Assembly: GCA_036365455.1 (NCBI GenBank)
Contig: JAWQUS010000008.1
Span: 15,855,501 to 15,919,500, forward strand
DNA: 64,000 nt
Reading direction: 5' to 3'
DNA from: Macrosoma leucophasiata
Taxonomy: Eukaryota; Arthropoda; Insecta; Lepidoptera; Hedylidae
Below are positions 10,801 to 25,800 of the stretch, piece by piece; position 1 is the stretch's first letter; each line of letters begins with the position of its first letter. Made by a program: the position numbers and the translations under genes. The notes under the pieces are model-generated. The model saw only the letters and a list, made by a program, of their open reading frames with translations, was not told where the DNA came from and searched no databases.

Positions 10801-13800
10801 GAATTCGAACTGGATACCGACCTGACTCAAGTGGAACCGTGGTCTATATCAAAATACTCGCATACTGATCTGCCGAGATTACGACAAGGCATGGTTGGAG
10901 CCCAGGTTAGTACTATTCTTATGTTATTGTCAGTTTCATAGTTCATCATAATTATATACGACACTAGCTGAAGCCCGAAACATCGCTGGTTGACGTTTTT
11001 GAGCTGAAAAACGTCTATTGCCCACCAGTAGCGGATCTATATCTCTGGGGAAAATTTCATCTTTGTATCTCTGTTAATACTTATGTCAAACAGTTTTTAA
11101 TATTTCGTTTTAGTAGTTACCTTCTAGGTAGTATATAGGTGGGTGGTAGATCTTCACTAAGAACGGATTCTAAGAACAGATTTGGTGACAGGACCGGATT
11201 AAGGTAATGATGCTAAAAAATGGTTTACAACATGTTGTCAGATCTACCGAATAGGCACACCGATTAAGCCGTTTTGGTAATAAAGATTGTGACGATAGAA
11301 TTTTATATAATATTCGATAAATCACACAATAAACTATTTCATAATAAAAAATATATATATAAACATTCGATACAGTTTTGTAACCAAGTATTTGGGTTAC
11401 CTACATTTTGGTTAACTGCCTCAGTAGCGTAGTGGTAGCAGGCCACTACTATTACGCAGGAGGTCCTGGGTTCGATTCCCGGGTCGGGTCTATCAGAGAT
11501 AACGGTTAAAAATCCTTTATCTCTGCTTCTATTGGGATTTTTCCAATTCCTGGAAGTTTCCCAGTACCCCGGAGTATGGTAATGTGCCCGAAGATGGCAA
11601 CAGGTTCGCCACCTGTTACATGGGCCAAAACGTAACCGGCGAGTCGTGGGTGTTTGCATGTATGATTGAATGCATGCATTTACCTCTGCCTACCCCTTCG
11701 GGGATTACAGGCGTGAAGTTACGTACATGTTGGTTACAAAAATGGGTTATTTGTGATTTTTTTGACAATTGTAGGTACTTAATGATAATTAAGGTGACTG
11801 TGAGTATTCCTTTCCCATTCAGTAAACTCGCTCAGTCTCGGTAGAGACCCTGGTGCAGCGGTTAAATAGTAGTTTCGTCACAAAAACTTTAAATCCACGC
11901 CTCTCATAGGTTATTCCACATATAAAATTACGTAGATGTAAGTGTACCTTATAAACCGTTGCTAGCCCTCACTTTACCCTGTTTGACCGATATGATCGTA
12001 ACTTTTCACATTATACCACCCTATTACACCTGTGGCCAAAACATTGACTCATGTGATACGGCTCATTGGCCCTTCGATTAAACTTACAAGGAATTGTTCC
12101 TTGTAAGTTCAATCGTTGATATGATCGTCGATTCTATCAAACATAATACAGATTTCATAGAAATTTGCCTGTTATTAATAGGCAAAACAATAATTTCTCC
12201 ATTTCTGAAAATTTTTAGATCCCTCAATTTCGGAGATCATTAATTCTTATTAAAGAACTTCAAAACACATTATTTTCAAATTATAACAAACTAGTGGCTT
12301 GATCCGGCTTCATCCGGGTGCAATAAATGTAGGTAATTGATTAGCACATGTCACTCAGTGAAGATACGACTATCTAATGGCGAATTAATTTTTGAAATCG
12401 GTCCTGTAGTTATTGTATGAAAACGTTACAAACATACCTACATACAAAAACTTCCTCTTTATAATATATATTAGCGGTGCGCCCCGGCTTCGCACGGGTG
12501 TAATGTTACCTACATTACTACTATCATAATGAAATATCCTATAGCGCTTCTGAATAATGTAGGTTTCTTTCATCATCGGTTCAGTATTTCCGATGTTTAG
12601 CTCTTACAAACAAACAAACAAAGTTACAAACCTTAACATACCCCTTTATAATATTATTATACCTAGAAGTATAGATCATAGTATAGATAACATTGTATCT
12701 TCACGCCAGGTCCCTCACGGGGTAGGCAGAGAGTGCGGATCGCTAGATATCCCGGTCCTGACATACCTACCGTGCTTCTTCTACCTTCATTTTTCTCTTC
12801 ATAGGTACATAGTAACAAAGTAACAATTTTTTAATATATAATAAGCCTTGTCTCATGATATATTACCTGACATTGTAGGCACCATGACCTCCGTCACCGG
12901 AACTAATGAACTATCCAAAATTTCCCATAATTTTACTTTTTTTTAAAATGGACTTATGTAGGCGGCTCTACTTGAGACGGCACTAGCCTGCTTCAGCGGG
13001 CAATCTACAAACGCAAAAATTTCTCAGCCTAATTCCAACAGGCAGACAGTGACCAGCTGCTCACATCATGATTTGTATTATAACCTGTGAGAGCACTTCG
13101 AAGCCTCTCATCTCTAGTTACAGTGTCGAAGGTATAGTATTACCGATTCACACTGATGAATAGTCGGTTGATCGAACAATTGAAGCTAACGCTTTAATGA
13201 TCGATACGATCAGTCGTAATTAGCACACCATACGACCCACGCGCCCCACCACGAAACACACATTGAAGGTTTAAGTTTTAGAAAACAGTACCTTTACTGG
13301 TGGTAGAGTTCCAGTGTTGGGCTCGTAGGGAAAGATATAGAACTATTCCAGAAACAAAACAATTAGCCCTCAGCGGTTTTGTTGCTGAATTTACATTTTG
13401 ATTACTAGTTTTTATGTAGTTAGGTCTCAGTTTTTACTTACCATTCACGTGAACTGCAGGTTTGTTTTCCACCATCGTTAGTTACGCAAAGAACACCTTC
13501 ATGGCTTCACTGGTAGGGATCATTGAAACCATTAACTACTAGAAAGGTAACGAACTGTACCGTACAGCAGTTAACTTGGTGTTGTACACGCTTAACACAT
13601 GCACAAACACCCAGACCCGAAACAAATATCTGTATGCCATATTTATTCCGGTGCGAGGATCGAATCCGCGACCCTTCGAATCAAACGCCTCACACCGCTG
13701 GACTAACCGGTTCGTCATATACCTAAACATCGAAGTTTTACGGTTATCGGCAAATGTCTAGCATACAAGTAATTATTTAGGCTTCAAAAGAAACACAAGT

Positions 13801-16800
13801 ATAACAAAAATCCTATCTTTAAATAACATTAGAAGACGCAAAGAGACGCAAATTTAAAATTACTTTATATTACATTTCACACCCATTGAAAATCTAATAA
13901 TTTGCTTTCGAATATTCAATGTTTATGATATTTTAAGCCTTCTCTTCGTAGTTTAATGGAACAGTTAATAATTGGATATATGTTTTCGAAACCACATAAT
14001 ATACTTGACGGTTGATTATTTTAAATCTTTCAGCGACAGCGGCATCGTCAATAGATTCCTACAATAAAACTGCCATCGCTGCGATCGCCTATCTGCATGC
14101 CAATCGTGGCAATTATGGCATGTATTCCCAAAATGACACACAACCCTGTTGAGTTTTCTGTGTCTGTCTACTACGCTACGCCGCTACTGACACAAACATT
14201 ACTACCACTACTGACACTGACTAATCCAATACCGTAATAAATATAAAAATGTGGTGAATAAAAACTTGTTGATCTCTGAGAAGGTTACTTTTTGTCGCGA
14301 TAAAATGTCGGATAGCTGAAAATTTTAAGTGAAACGTACTAATTAAATAACTTACTGAATTATGGCCTAGATATAACCACCACAGACACATAACAGCTTA
14401 GTTCTCAGAGGAACGCATCTACATATAGACCGTTGGTTTTTGTGTAAATGTCTATAAAAAATAGGAAATCAAAACTCGTACACACATTCTTCAATGTAGA
14501 TAAGCCAAGGAGTTATTAATTACTAATTGTATCTTTGTCAATGATTTTACAATAGCCTAAGAAAGTAATAAATAAGAGAGTAACTTAACTCGTTGGATAT
14601 TGTCTTTACAAATAAATGTCATTGGCTGACTCCAAGACGAAGGGATTAAAAAAACTAAAAAATCCATACTTCCCTACTAATATTAGAATGCAAATGTAAG
14701 TTTTTTTATTGTGAAAACTACTTAACCAATCATAATGAAACTCTCGAGTATTTTTGGACGCATTATAAGTAACAAAGCAAACTTTTTATTAAAAAAAAGT
14801 ACACGTGTACAAAGTCGCGGCAAAAGCCGTAACTATGAATATTCTATAACTATAATCCTGATATTTGGCGCTCTACACTCTCTGCCTACCCCGTTAGGGA
14901 CCTGGCGTGAAGATACATATATAATCCTGATAAATTTATTTCAGCTGCGACAACCATTATTTTTTAATTAGAACGGAGCTCGTCTTGGTCTCAGATTACT
15001 AATTAACAAAATCTCTTAATAGCCTTAATTGGACCATTCCAAGTACTCAAATTGTTCACTTTGAAAACCTAGCTATATGTTTGTGAGACAAATTGGGTAA
15101 TGTTTTTACAAGTAAAGCTTGTCCTTCTTAAGTTACACACAAATTCAAATGCTTCGCGTAAGTAATCCTATTTTTTCTACATTAATATGTTCAAAAAGAC
15201 AAAATTAAAAAATGTTCTCCTATTTGTAAATTATGTTTTTCTAAATACGTAAAATTATTAATTCATAGTGAACATAAATTGATCATTAAATCAATTTATT
15301 ATATGTATACACTTATTTTAAAAAGTTAAATAATTTGTTATGTATGTATTTTATCCATACCAATATTATTAATGCGGAACTTTATCTATCTGTCTGTTTC
15401 TTGAAATAGGGAATGAATGTTTATATATTACGAATTCCACTCGGATGAAGTCGCGGGTTATATTAGCTAGTATTACATAACGTCAATTCATTTTCTACGA
15501 AGCAACTATAACATTATACAGATCCATACATTTTCTAATTGGGTTTCTGGCGTTTAAGTACAAGGCATGTACGTGTACTGAATAATAATTCAATTTGTGA
15601 GAATAGAGAGTCTTATTAACTCGCATAAATTAGCTTTGCTCGTATAATGGCCCCTACATATATTTATATATTTTTATACATTCCTATGTCAAAATGTTAA
15701 GGAATCTGATAATTAGGTATTGTTTCAGGTAAGTCTTTGAAAAATCCATTTGAGCAATTCTTTTGTTCGCAGTAGGTACTTGAAATGTTGTATACGTATT
15801 TGAAACCAAAGATTAATAGCTAGAACTAAGATATGAATAAGGCCAAGAAAATAAATAGTCATAAAAACCACTTTGATGGCAAATAATGCCAACCCATCTG
15901 TACTAGGTGCGTTGATGACTATTCAAGCGCACAATTTTTCGTAAGGGTACCCGTTCTCCGTTTAGCAAGAAAATAAAAATCGACTTTTTATTCGTTGCAA
16001 TTTAATAACTCAAGAACGGCCTCACCTATTCAAACCAAATGTTTAGGCTTTGTTTGGATTATTTAGTCGATGGTTAGTGTGAAGTTTGCACACTAACCAT
16101 CAACATCGGTAGAGCGGTTCTTAATATGTACACATTGATGTTTAGTGATGACTGCCGCCTATAGACATCTACACAAAAACCAGAGGTCAAAATGCAGATG
16201 TGTTGCCACCCCTGAGTCTTAAGTTGTCATGTCTCTGTAAAGTTATTAGACGGTTATACGTTACCATCTAACCGGAACACGATAGTGCTGAACACTACCA
16301 TTCGCGGTAGATAATGCGGGTAGTAATTAGGTAATGCGGTGGTGACTACGCCCTCAAGTTTCTGCACTAGAACTCTACCACCAGTATAATTTATTTTTTG
16401 TAACAAATGAATTCAGTATGTAAGTACGGATCATTTTGTAAATGGGGATTTTACTGTCAAATTGAATGTTTTTAAAAGGGGATTGTGCTGTCAAATTGAA
16501 ACTTTTTTCAGTGTTGACAGTATTTTTTTAAACGTAGCGAATCACGTACCGGGTCCCTAGTATTTATACAATAGCACAACTTCTTTCCATAATTCCTATA
16601 GGAACTTTTCTGTAGTTACAGTGATTAACAAACTGTCCCTTTATGTGACAACATGCGGCATGAATAATTCAGACGGGTAACGAACCTGCTCTCCGGCACA
16701 CCTGATTTTGTTATTGCATTGTCAATTACGTTCTGTGCTCGTTGTGTCTGAATAATGACGGAATTGGATAATGACTGATTAAAAACAAATGATTGTGCAA

Positions 16801-19800
16801 TATTAACTACTCAATGGGGTATTTGACTAATATTTTTACTTTTAAGAAATGTTAGTAAATATCGTCATTGGAACCCTTGGAACCACTAATCTATTACTAA
16901 TAGTTTTTGAGATATCACCATTCGAAAGTTGCAAGTAATGAAATGACCTCAAACTGTTCATACAAAATTGTGCCTGTTTGTGACGTCACACGCTTGTGTT
17001 GTATGTACCTACGAATCGAAACCTACTACCACATACTACGGATTTGTACAAGGAATCTAATACTGTTATTATTATTAAACTAAAGCATTTTTTTTTTATT
17101 TATTCCTCTTCTATAATTATGCGATTTAAATTATTTTTTTGTTTATACGTTTGATTTCCATGTTATATACGATCTACATAATTAAAAAAAAAAATACACA
17201 TTACCAAATACACTATAGTGTTTGGTTGTCGCGTTTTTTGTGCCTTCCCAACATACATAAATATGTAGGTACGTCGCATAGCAAATGTTAATCTGTGAAT
17301 TCCTAAAAGTATTGTAATACCTAATATTTTATAACACTTTTGATAAAATCCTATTCATTCCTTAAATAAATATTATTATTCTATTTGCCCAATAACAATG
17401 ACGGCTCTGTTAATAGAGAATTTAAAGATGTTTTAGGCATTAAAATATAAGGTGCGAACCAGTGCTTACTACGATACACGTGTGCAGGTTGGGTAGTCCA
17501 CAAATACATTGTAATCCGTTAGTACCTTATCACCATCAATCAGTATCTAAATACGCATTATGTAGTTACATTTAATAGGTTAGAATCCCACTGCAGAATC
17601 ATTTCGTTCATCCAGATATGCTGCAAACCATTTTTTACGCAAATTCATAACCTAGAGAATATAATCCACTAGGTTGTCTATCACAATTTTGCCGAAAGTA
17701 TTTTTAATGAAATTTATTTATCTTTAACCCAGCAACCCTTATTTGCGGCCGATTTAATTAAGCTCCGGTATATCATAGTAATGTGAAAAATAATTAGCTT
17801 TAATTTGATATATAAAAAAACAAGAAACAAACAAGAAACATTTATTTATTTGACACACAGCGAGACACATAAAACGGACATAAAATAATACACGTACGCT
17901 ATTGACGTAAAAAGTTATCGAGGCGGAACGAAAATATGTAGTGGCGGCCAAGTGCGCAACGGCAGCCGTGATTTTTCAGTATTTATACATATTGCTGTAA
18001 GATAAACGATATTTTGTTGAAAAAACAATTTAAAAAAAATTCTAGCGGTTATTTTTTGATAGGCAACCTAGTGGATATAATTATATTCTCTAGATTATAA
18101 ATATGCGTAAAAATTAGGTTTGCAACATATCTGGATGAACGAAATGATTCTGCAGTGGGATCCTAACCTATAACCCTGTCATTATTCAGACGCAACTACC
18201 ACAAAACGTGATTGAAAGTGCAATAGTAAAGTCAGGCGTACCGGTAAGCACGTTCGTTACTCGTATGAATTATTCATGCTGCATGATGATACATGAAGGG
18301 ACGGTTTGTTAATCACTAACGGAAGAAAAGTTCCTGAGTGAATACTAAAAAGCGATTCTCTTTTGTAACAGCTGTAACATTTTAATTCACTGTTGTGAGT
18401 TTTGATTACCTACTTATTTCCAATGAAAGCAGCAGTAAATTGACAAGTAAACAGTATAGGTAGAATTTATACACTATTAGTGTATCAATATCAATCAATA
18501 TAATAATATATTGATAATATTATATCTTCAGTAGTTTGATGTTAATTATTATCTAAGTTCCTCCACAACTATAAGGTAATATGAAAGAAAAGCTATAATG
18601 ATTTATTTTCTTTGTAATAAAACAATTCTTCAGAATATTCGTCCTGGCACCATAGCCAACCCTTCGCATAATACCACTGTCATAATCCTTTCTAAGTTCT
18701 GAATTGCATTTTAGTGATGATTGACACATTTTGAGATATTACAACTTCGTGAATTAGTTCAAAAGTTAATTTTATCGTGAAAAATAGGATCAGGGTGAAA
18801 CATCTACATCATGAAAACAATAAAAAATATATGTTTAATTTCTTTTGAGTTTATCAATCAGCACGACAGTTCTTCACTACTGTGCTTGATAAACTTAAGA
18901 AAATGACTGTCCTGCGTATCCTATATATATTTGATTCGACCACCACACAAAAACGAGGTCGATTTTGGTAGTGTCGGGTCCAAGGTTAAAGTACATATTC
19001 TGGTATTTTTCTCATCTTCTTTACTGTTGGTAGAGCTCCAGTGACGAAGCTCGCGGGCGTAGGCACCACCGCATTACCTAATTTACTTGCCGCTAAATTG
19101 TAGTGTTCAGCACTATCGTGTTCCGGTCAGGTGGTACGTATTTTTGACACACTTTGAGATTGAATGCATACGGTCGGAACATTGAATGTCTCGGAAAATA
19201 TTTCACTATTTGATCGCAAATTTGCTACGTTTTCAGAAAATACGTATTCAATTGTTTCCAAGACGAAAAGTGAGTGTAAATAAGTCAGCAGCTTGGAATT
19301 CTATTTAAATCTTAAGTATATATGCAGCTTCACGCCAAGTCTTTTGTAGCTTAAGCAAAGAGCATAAACGTACGTACGGGTGCCAAACGTACGTTTTATA
19401 CAATACAAACATCTCGTGTTTATCCTTGATCATACGGGCATGCCAGGTTTGGAAACACACTACGCTCCACCAACGGATAATATCTTATCCGTGGCATATA
19501 GTGAGGATCAATTGGAAAAAAAGCAATGAAAGTTTTGAGAAAGTTACTTTTTATGTCATGTATGTATGAATGTTTCTTCACGCCAGGTCCCTAACGGGGT
19601 AGGCAGAGAGAGTAGAGCGCAAGATATCCCGGTGTTATATATTTCCCATATATTCTTATGTCATCTATCATCATAATAAATTTTTACTGGTGGTGGAGCT
19701 AGAACTCCTCGAAATATTGCAAATCGAGCCTATTTCGAGGGTCAAGAGATAGATAATTTCGTAGAGCGTTATCTCTGCTGCTCACTGCCTACGTAAGCAC

Positions 19801-22800
19801 TGATAGTCCAGTATTGATCAAAATTTGATCAAAATGGTCGACAAACGTCATATTGGTAATGTGTGAACGAGATAACTGTAATAAATGTGGGAGGGAGACC
19901 AAAAACTGCAGGACGGCTAGACCAATTTGGCTAATTTTGGTTTTGAAGTATTTTGGCAGCCTAGGGACGATTCAAACGGTAGGAACATATGAAGAAATTG
20001 CAAAGGATATAGTAAACACAAAATTCATCTAACAAATAACAAAACGTGCATTTATTTAATACGTAGGTACTTTATTATCAACTCAGTTACTCACCTTAAC
20101 TATGCATTAATCCAAGAAACTCGCTTTAAAATAAATACCGAAGTTTTATTTAAAATTTTATTCAAATAATATTCTTCATAGTATCTTTCTGCGAGGTCAT
20201 TCCCATAACGCCAGAAGCGATGGCCTGTCCTTTGAGGGAGGGTACTGCGGATTGCTAAGGACAAGGCCTCCTTTATTCTCTGTATATACAAGGCTCTTGT
20301 TATTTGAAGTAACTCGGTGTAAAGCTAACGTCCCGAGGATATTAAACACAAATATTACATCTAAAATGGCTTTCAGCCAACCATTTCCATGAGAATACAG
20401 ATTTTTATAACGTTATTGTATTATTTCGAATCTACAAAAGCGAAAAGTGGGAATGAGATTTTGAGTGGAAATATTAAGATTCGAGCTTTGATTCTGTCTA
20501 TTCTTCTAAAATTTCTTGCCACTTTATCTTTATGTGTCAAAATGAAAATAGAATTTATGAATTTTACAGGTACTCATACTAATGCCAAACTGGATATAAG
20601 AATTATAAGATCATAAAATATTGTTCCATACATTTAAAATGTCAGTTTCGTCTACCTAATAAGGAGCGACAGGCTTTAATCTTTCCAACGTGACTTTGAA
20701 TAAAGGACACAGGACAGGTACTGCGTAGATATTAAATTAATCAACATTAATTTAATATCTACGCAGTACCCGACGTAATGTCGCTTGTCGTGCGTTGACG
20801 GGCGTTTTTTATGTGCGTTAAAATGGACGAGAAATTGCTAATAACACAGGCTTTGGAGATAGGAGCTAGAAGGTTTTTCATATTGACAAAATGTTTATTT
20901 AATTCTACCGCTTGTTCCCCGCTCCCGCTTGCACCCGGTTTTTTGTTTTCGGTTAAGCAGAACGTGACACTTTTTCGAGCGTGCAACTGGCATTCATCGA
21001 TTCGTCGATCGATAGTACTCCTCCAATATCCTTGCCTACGATCATAGGTTCGGAATCAAATCCCAGTTCTACGCATATATTTTAATTGTTGGTTTTGTAA
21101 GCTTTTTATTTCATAGTTTGATATTCTCTTTTCTGTTTTTTTTTTCACACACAAACAAAACTTTTTTATATCAAAATTACATACTTTTATGGCGCTATGC
21201 AAACTTCTTAATCGTCACGCAAAAAGTTTGCATAGCAAGTTATTTCTCTCATTAAAGTTGTTGAGTAGTGAATCTGTAGGAAATATAGATAGAGAGTGAT
21301 CATAGTTTGTATGTATTTGTAAAATAAGTTCCAAAACTGTGAAAGTCAGTTATTTCAGATATTTTCTAAATAAACTTTAATTTCTTAACTGTAAGAAATA
21401 TTTACAAAATAGGTAGACGTTGAATATGTAAGTAAATGAGTTTTCTTATTTGAGGTGGTTTTAATAACCAAAATTCGAAATATGACAAACTTAAATTATT
21501 TTCTTTTACATATCTGATGAGGCTGTTTGGGCATCGATGCTTTAGCTCTTCACCGATATGAAAAGAGGCAAAGTTTGTGTTGTGGCGCCAACAGAAACAC
21601 ATATATTAATATCCAATTTCAGACAGAGAGACAGAGAGCGGAGGCTTAGTAATAGGGGCCCGTTTTTACCTTTTGGGTACGGAACCCTAAAAAATATACG
21701 TATACACGTCGAATTGATAACCTCCTACTTTGTTTTTCGTTTTAACATTTTTTTTCTATTGCAGTTCTGGTCGGCATTCGTCCCCTGTTCCACTCAAAAT
21801 AAGGATGCTGTACAGCTTACCCTCGAGCAAATCGACGTCATTAGGCGACTGGTGGACAAGTACCCTCAATATTTTCAATTTGCTACATCCGTGACTGGTG
21901 AGTAGTAGATATAGATTCTAGATAGAGTGTGTGTTGTCTCGAGTAATGCCGAAGCCCCTTTTATGGAGCATACTGAATGCTTTTTTAAAGTTTTATTTAC
22001 TAATTACCTATTACCGAAAAACAAGTACTGGCCATGTATCAAAGAATCTAAAAAATCTCCTATCAAAGTGTTTGATATGGAACTCCTCAAAAACGGCTTA
22101 CCAATAAAATAAATAAAAACAGAACAAAATGTTCCCCTAAATTGAAAATGTAAATGTAGAATTAAAATTAAATTGTTAGGTATTATAATATCCAAAACAA
22201 ACACACGCCATGTCTGTTTTGATTTTCAAGTTACTAATTAGTGTAGCTCAGACTCGGGCAGCATTCAAATAAAGCCAACTTTCTTATTTTAACAAATAAT
22301 AGTCTATCCTTTACAAAAAAAAACACAGGCGTTTTGAAAATTTAGAAAAGAACTGTTAAAACTATTTCATTTGTTCTTACTTTAAAATTACTTTAATTTT
22401 TTTTTTAAATGGAATTGAAATTATTTTAAATCAGATTTGACTGTGGTGGCAGAAAATATCCAATAATACTACGTATGGAATGGACACGACGTCCCGCCCG
22501 ATTTCCCCGCCTTATCCAATCTCCTTCCCTCTTATGGGCGATGGTTGGTATTTTCTACGTGCTACGCACACAAATGCACGTGAAAATACACGTCACTGAT
22601 TGATAGAGTGATCTGTGTAATAGAGACCAGATCAAGCGTTTGTATGGAATTTTGGCGGAGTGACCGCGGTGTGGTGGTGGTAGAGTTACAATATCGAAAC
22701 TCGAGGACTTAGGCATCACCATAGTACCTAATATATTATATACGCCGCCCAATATATTTTTGTATTCCGGCGTTCCGGTTAGATGTACCTATGGAATCGT

Positions 22801-25800
22801 AATATCTATCATAAAGGCAACTAAAGCCTCAGGGATAGCAACGCAGCAACGTACTATAACCATCGATTTTTGTATGCTTGTTTGTATGCTTCATGCTTGT
22901 TTGCCACCAAAAAAAGTGTATTAGTTGATGACTCGCTTCATATATTAAGAAACTAATTTCCTTATAAGCCTAAAACTAGCTACGCCATCAATTAATAACT
23001 ACTTATAACTAAAAATTAACAATGTAGGGTTCATTGCTAATAAATGCATAAATAACTAGTAAAGAAAAGTTTAAGAAAAACGGTTACATTGCTTAATCTT
23101 CAATTTCAAGCCTAAATGAACGAATTAGGCATCATCTACTACAACAAAATCAATTTTACCTAATATCCAACGTGAAATGATGACCATAGTTGATAGAACG
23201 TGAACACAAATTTTAATAAGTATAATAACACCCATATTCTAAGTCGTAACCTCAACCTCCACTCATCCTTACTCAAGGGAATTGGTATTCTTAGTTGTAA
23301 AAGAGATGTTGCAAAAATGTATGGACCTCCGGCCATGTTTTGTACACAATATCATTAAACAAGCAAAATCAATATAAAAACGTGTTTTTACTACATATTT
23401 TAATTATTTAGCATTGTTTGCAGTTACAAAACGTAATTTGCAGTTAGAATTGCAACTCAAAACTAACATGGCGAATATGGCGGGCGATGTCATTTTGACA
23501 TTTTCATTTTTTGAATTGTATTTTGATTATAGAACTTGGAGAAAAAAGTAATATTTTCTAATCACTATCAAAATCGATTGATCCCAAGTGTCGGCTGTAT
23601 CGCCGCCATGTTTAACATAGTTGAAAATGATGAAATCGTTTGAATTAAATGTGGTTGTAACTCTAAAATATATTCTTGAATAAATGAATTGTATTTTTTT
23701 TGGATTCTTCTTTAATTTACCCATTTTTTGAGGACGTGTACGAACCAGAGCCGAACTCGCAACATCTTCTTTAAACGTCAACTCGACATTCTCCTCCGTT
23801 TGAGGTAAGGAAGCAAGTGTCAAAATCCAAGGTACCTCCCAACCTACCTTGAAGTTTCTAGGAGTATTTACATTGCCGCCTTAAACACCCATATTATATG
23901 TCGTAACCTCGACCTCACTCAACGGAATTGGTATTCTTAGTTGTAACTAATAACGTCAACTCGAGATTCTGCCTCCGTTTGAGGTAAGAAAGCAATTGTC
24001 AAACTCCAAGGTACCTCAAGACCTATCTTTTAAAGTTTCGAGGAGTATTTACGTTTTGCCATATTCTTGCGCTCAATAAGTTTTTCGCGTCGGAACTGAC
24101 TGGAAATATAATTAAATACCATATTTTTCTATAAAAATGTTTTCTATGAAATTGTTTGTTAAAATATGGGTGTAAATTTCAATTTAAAACTCAAAGAAAA
24201 GATCTCACATGTATACGTACTTATATTATGTAAATTTAAATTTAACACTACATAGAATTGCATTAGTGCCGTATGCCATATGAATTTATGGCTGCATAAA
24301 TTCACTAAAGTTCTGTATTTACCACACCACTTTGGAAAATGGCGTCTAAAGTCTAGCCTGGTTCGGGTAATATTGCTTGGTGGGGTAATATTCTTGTAAA
24401 TGAAAATGTTGAACAAGAAAGTTTTACAGCAAAATTACCACTACGTAGTTAGTGGCATGAAACTCGTTTCATGACTATATTAACAATTTCATGTAGAAAC
24501 ATCCCATTTTTACGAACAATAATTCAAATGTTAGTGTATGAAATTAACTCAACATAATGACTATGATGTAGAAATCTGATTCATAAAGCTTAACAAGTAG
24601 AAAAAATTATAGGAATCGTGAGAAATGTCGGATTGGCATAAATACCGTTAATAAAAGTAGACATATTTTTGTATGCAGGAATATAGTGATAAATTGTCAT
24701 TTAAATTAAATGTACCTAAATGTATGTTTCTAGTGTGAGGGTGTGCTCCTTAGCTGATAAGAGTTGGGAGTTAATACTAAGATATATCAAGAAAAATTAC
24801 TCTACTAGGTATGTTTGGATAAACATGGGCATGTTGCGTTGTTAAGATACTTAACAATAGTTACACTAAAAACTGTAAAATTAGATTTTTTTCGAACAAA
24901 TTACTCAATTCAAAAATCTGATGATTGCAACTCTAAAAAGTAAAAAAAATACAGAAAATAGATTAAATTCAAAAACAAAAATTCTTTTGAATTTCGATCT
25001 CGAAAATTTGGTTTTTAAAATTGGTAAATTTGTATAAATTTTTTGAACTTATCAAAGATTTTCGGTTTACGAAGATCGATATTCCATGCCAACGCTGTAC
25101 ACATCATAAGTAACTATTCACACATTCTATTTTATGTAATGGTTCAGATAAGACTGGTGTTCAAAAGAGCCGCTGATTCGAAAGAAATTTATTGCGCTAC
25201 GCCGTAAACCAACCTATTGTAATCCCGGTCTTTAAGGACTTAAAGTTTTACCGAAAAGATTTGCGTAACTGACATCGGCGCCGGTTTTCTATTTTGTTGG
25301 GCAACGACTTCAGATAAATGTTTAATACAATAAGTGGAGGATAATAAGCCGAAATTACTTTTCACTTTTACGACTGTTTCGAATTGGTTTTGTTTTCTCA
25401 ATTTTAAAGATCTAATCTGCCTCATTTCGTTCCACATTTTCTGTTATATTGAACTTGCAAAAAATCGCTATATGATTTATAATTATATCTATCTGTATAG
25501 GTATTTTCTCGCGAGCTGACAGGTTAAGGTAATGAAATAGAGAATATAAATACAATCCCTAAATTATAAGGAAGCCTGGACATGCGGGTCCATTTCGTAT
25601 TGGGTAGGTTTTTTATTGAGATATTTGGTTAAATATGTCCCAAAATCCATATTATGCACACGAAATCCATTTTTTGTTCCTAGATATTCTAGAAGCGCAC
25701 AGTGCCAGGCCGCGTAAGATAGCTTCCCTTATCGGCATCGAAGGCGGTCACTCCATAGCCAACTCTCTGGGCGTGCTTCGAAGTTACTACCAGCTGGGGG

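Larger units (their letters stand above)
10906..21764 (+). other. Dipeptidase intron 2 (10.9 kb)
   Basis: The largest intron; its repeats are listed separately. Unassigned AT-rich stretches with no recognised feature are 10990-11410, 11730-12070, 12810-13290, 14920-15350, 15471-16068, 16387-17577, 18169-18846, 20050-20716 and 20771-21620. Confidence 0.85.
21898..25683 (+). other. Dipeptidase intron 3
   Basis: Contains the 22455 repeat, a diverged family A copy and the duplicated block at 23225. 24062-25600 is AT-rich with no recognised feature. Confidence 0.85.

Noticed and set aside
11413..11490. Possible tRNA gene with perfect A and B boxes
   Set aside because: It continues into a repeated ~310-bp body found elsewhere in the window, so it is a SINE.
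12699..14916. CTTCACGCCAGGTCCC pieces as a separate SINE family
   Set aside because: The longer copies at 29858 and 48438 carry LINE coding motifs (KNRRACM) upstream of the same tail, so these are truncated LINE 3' ends.
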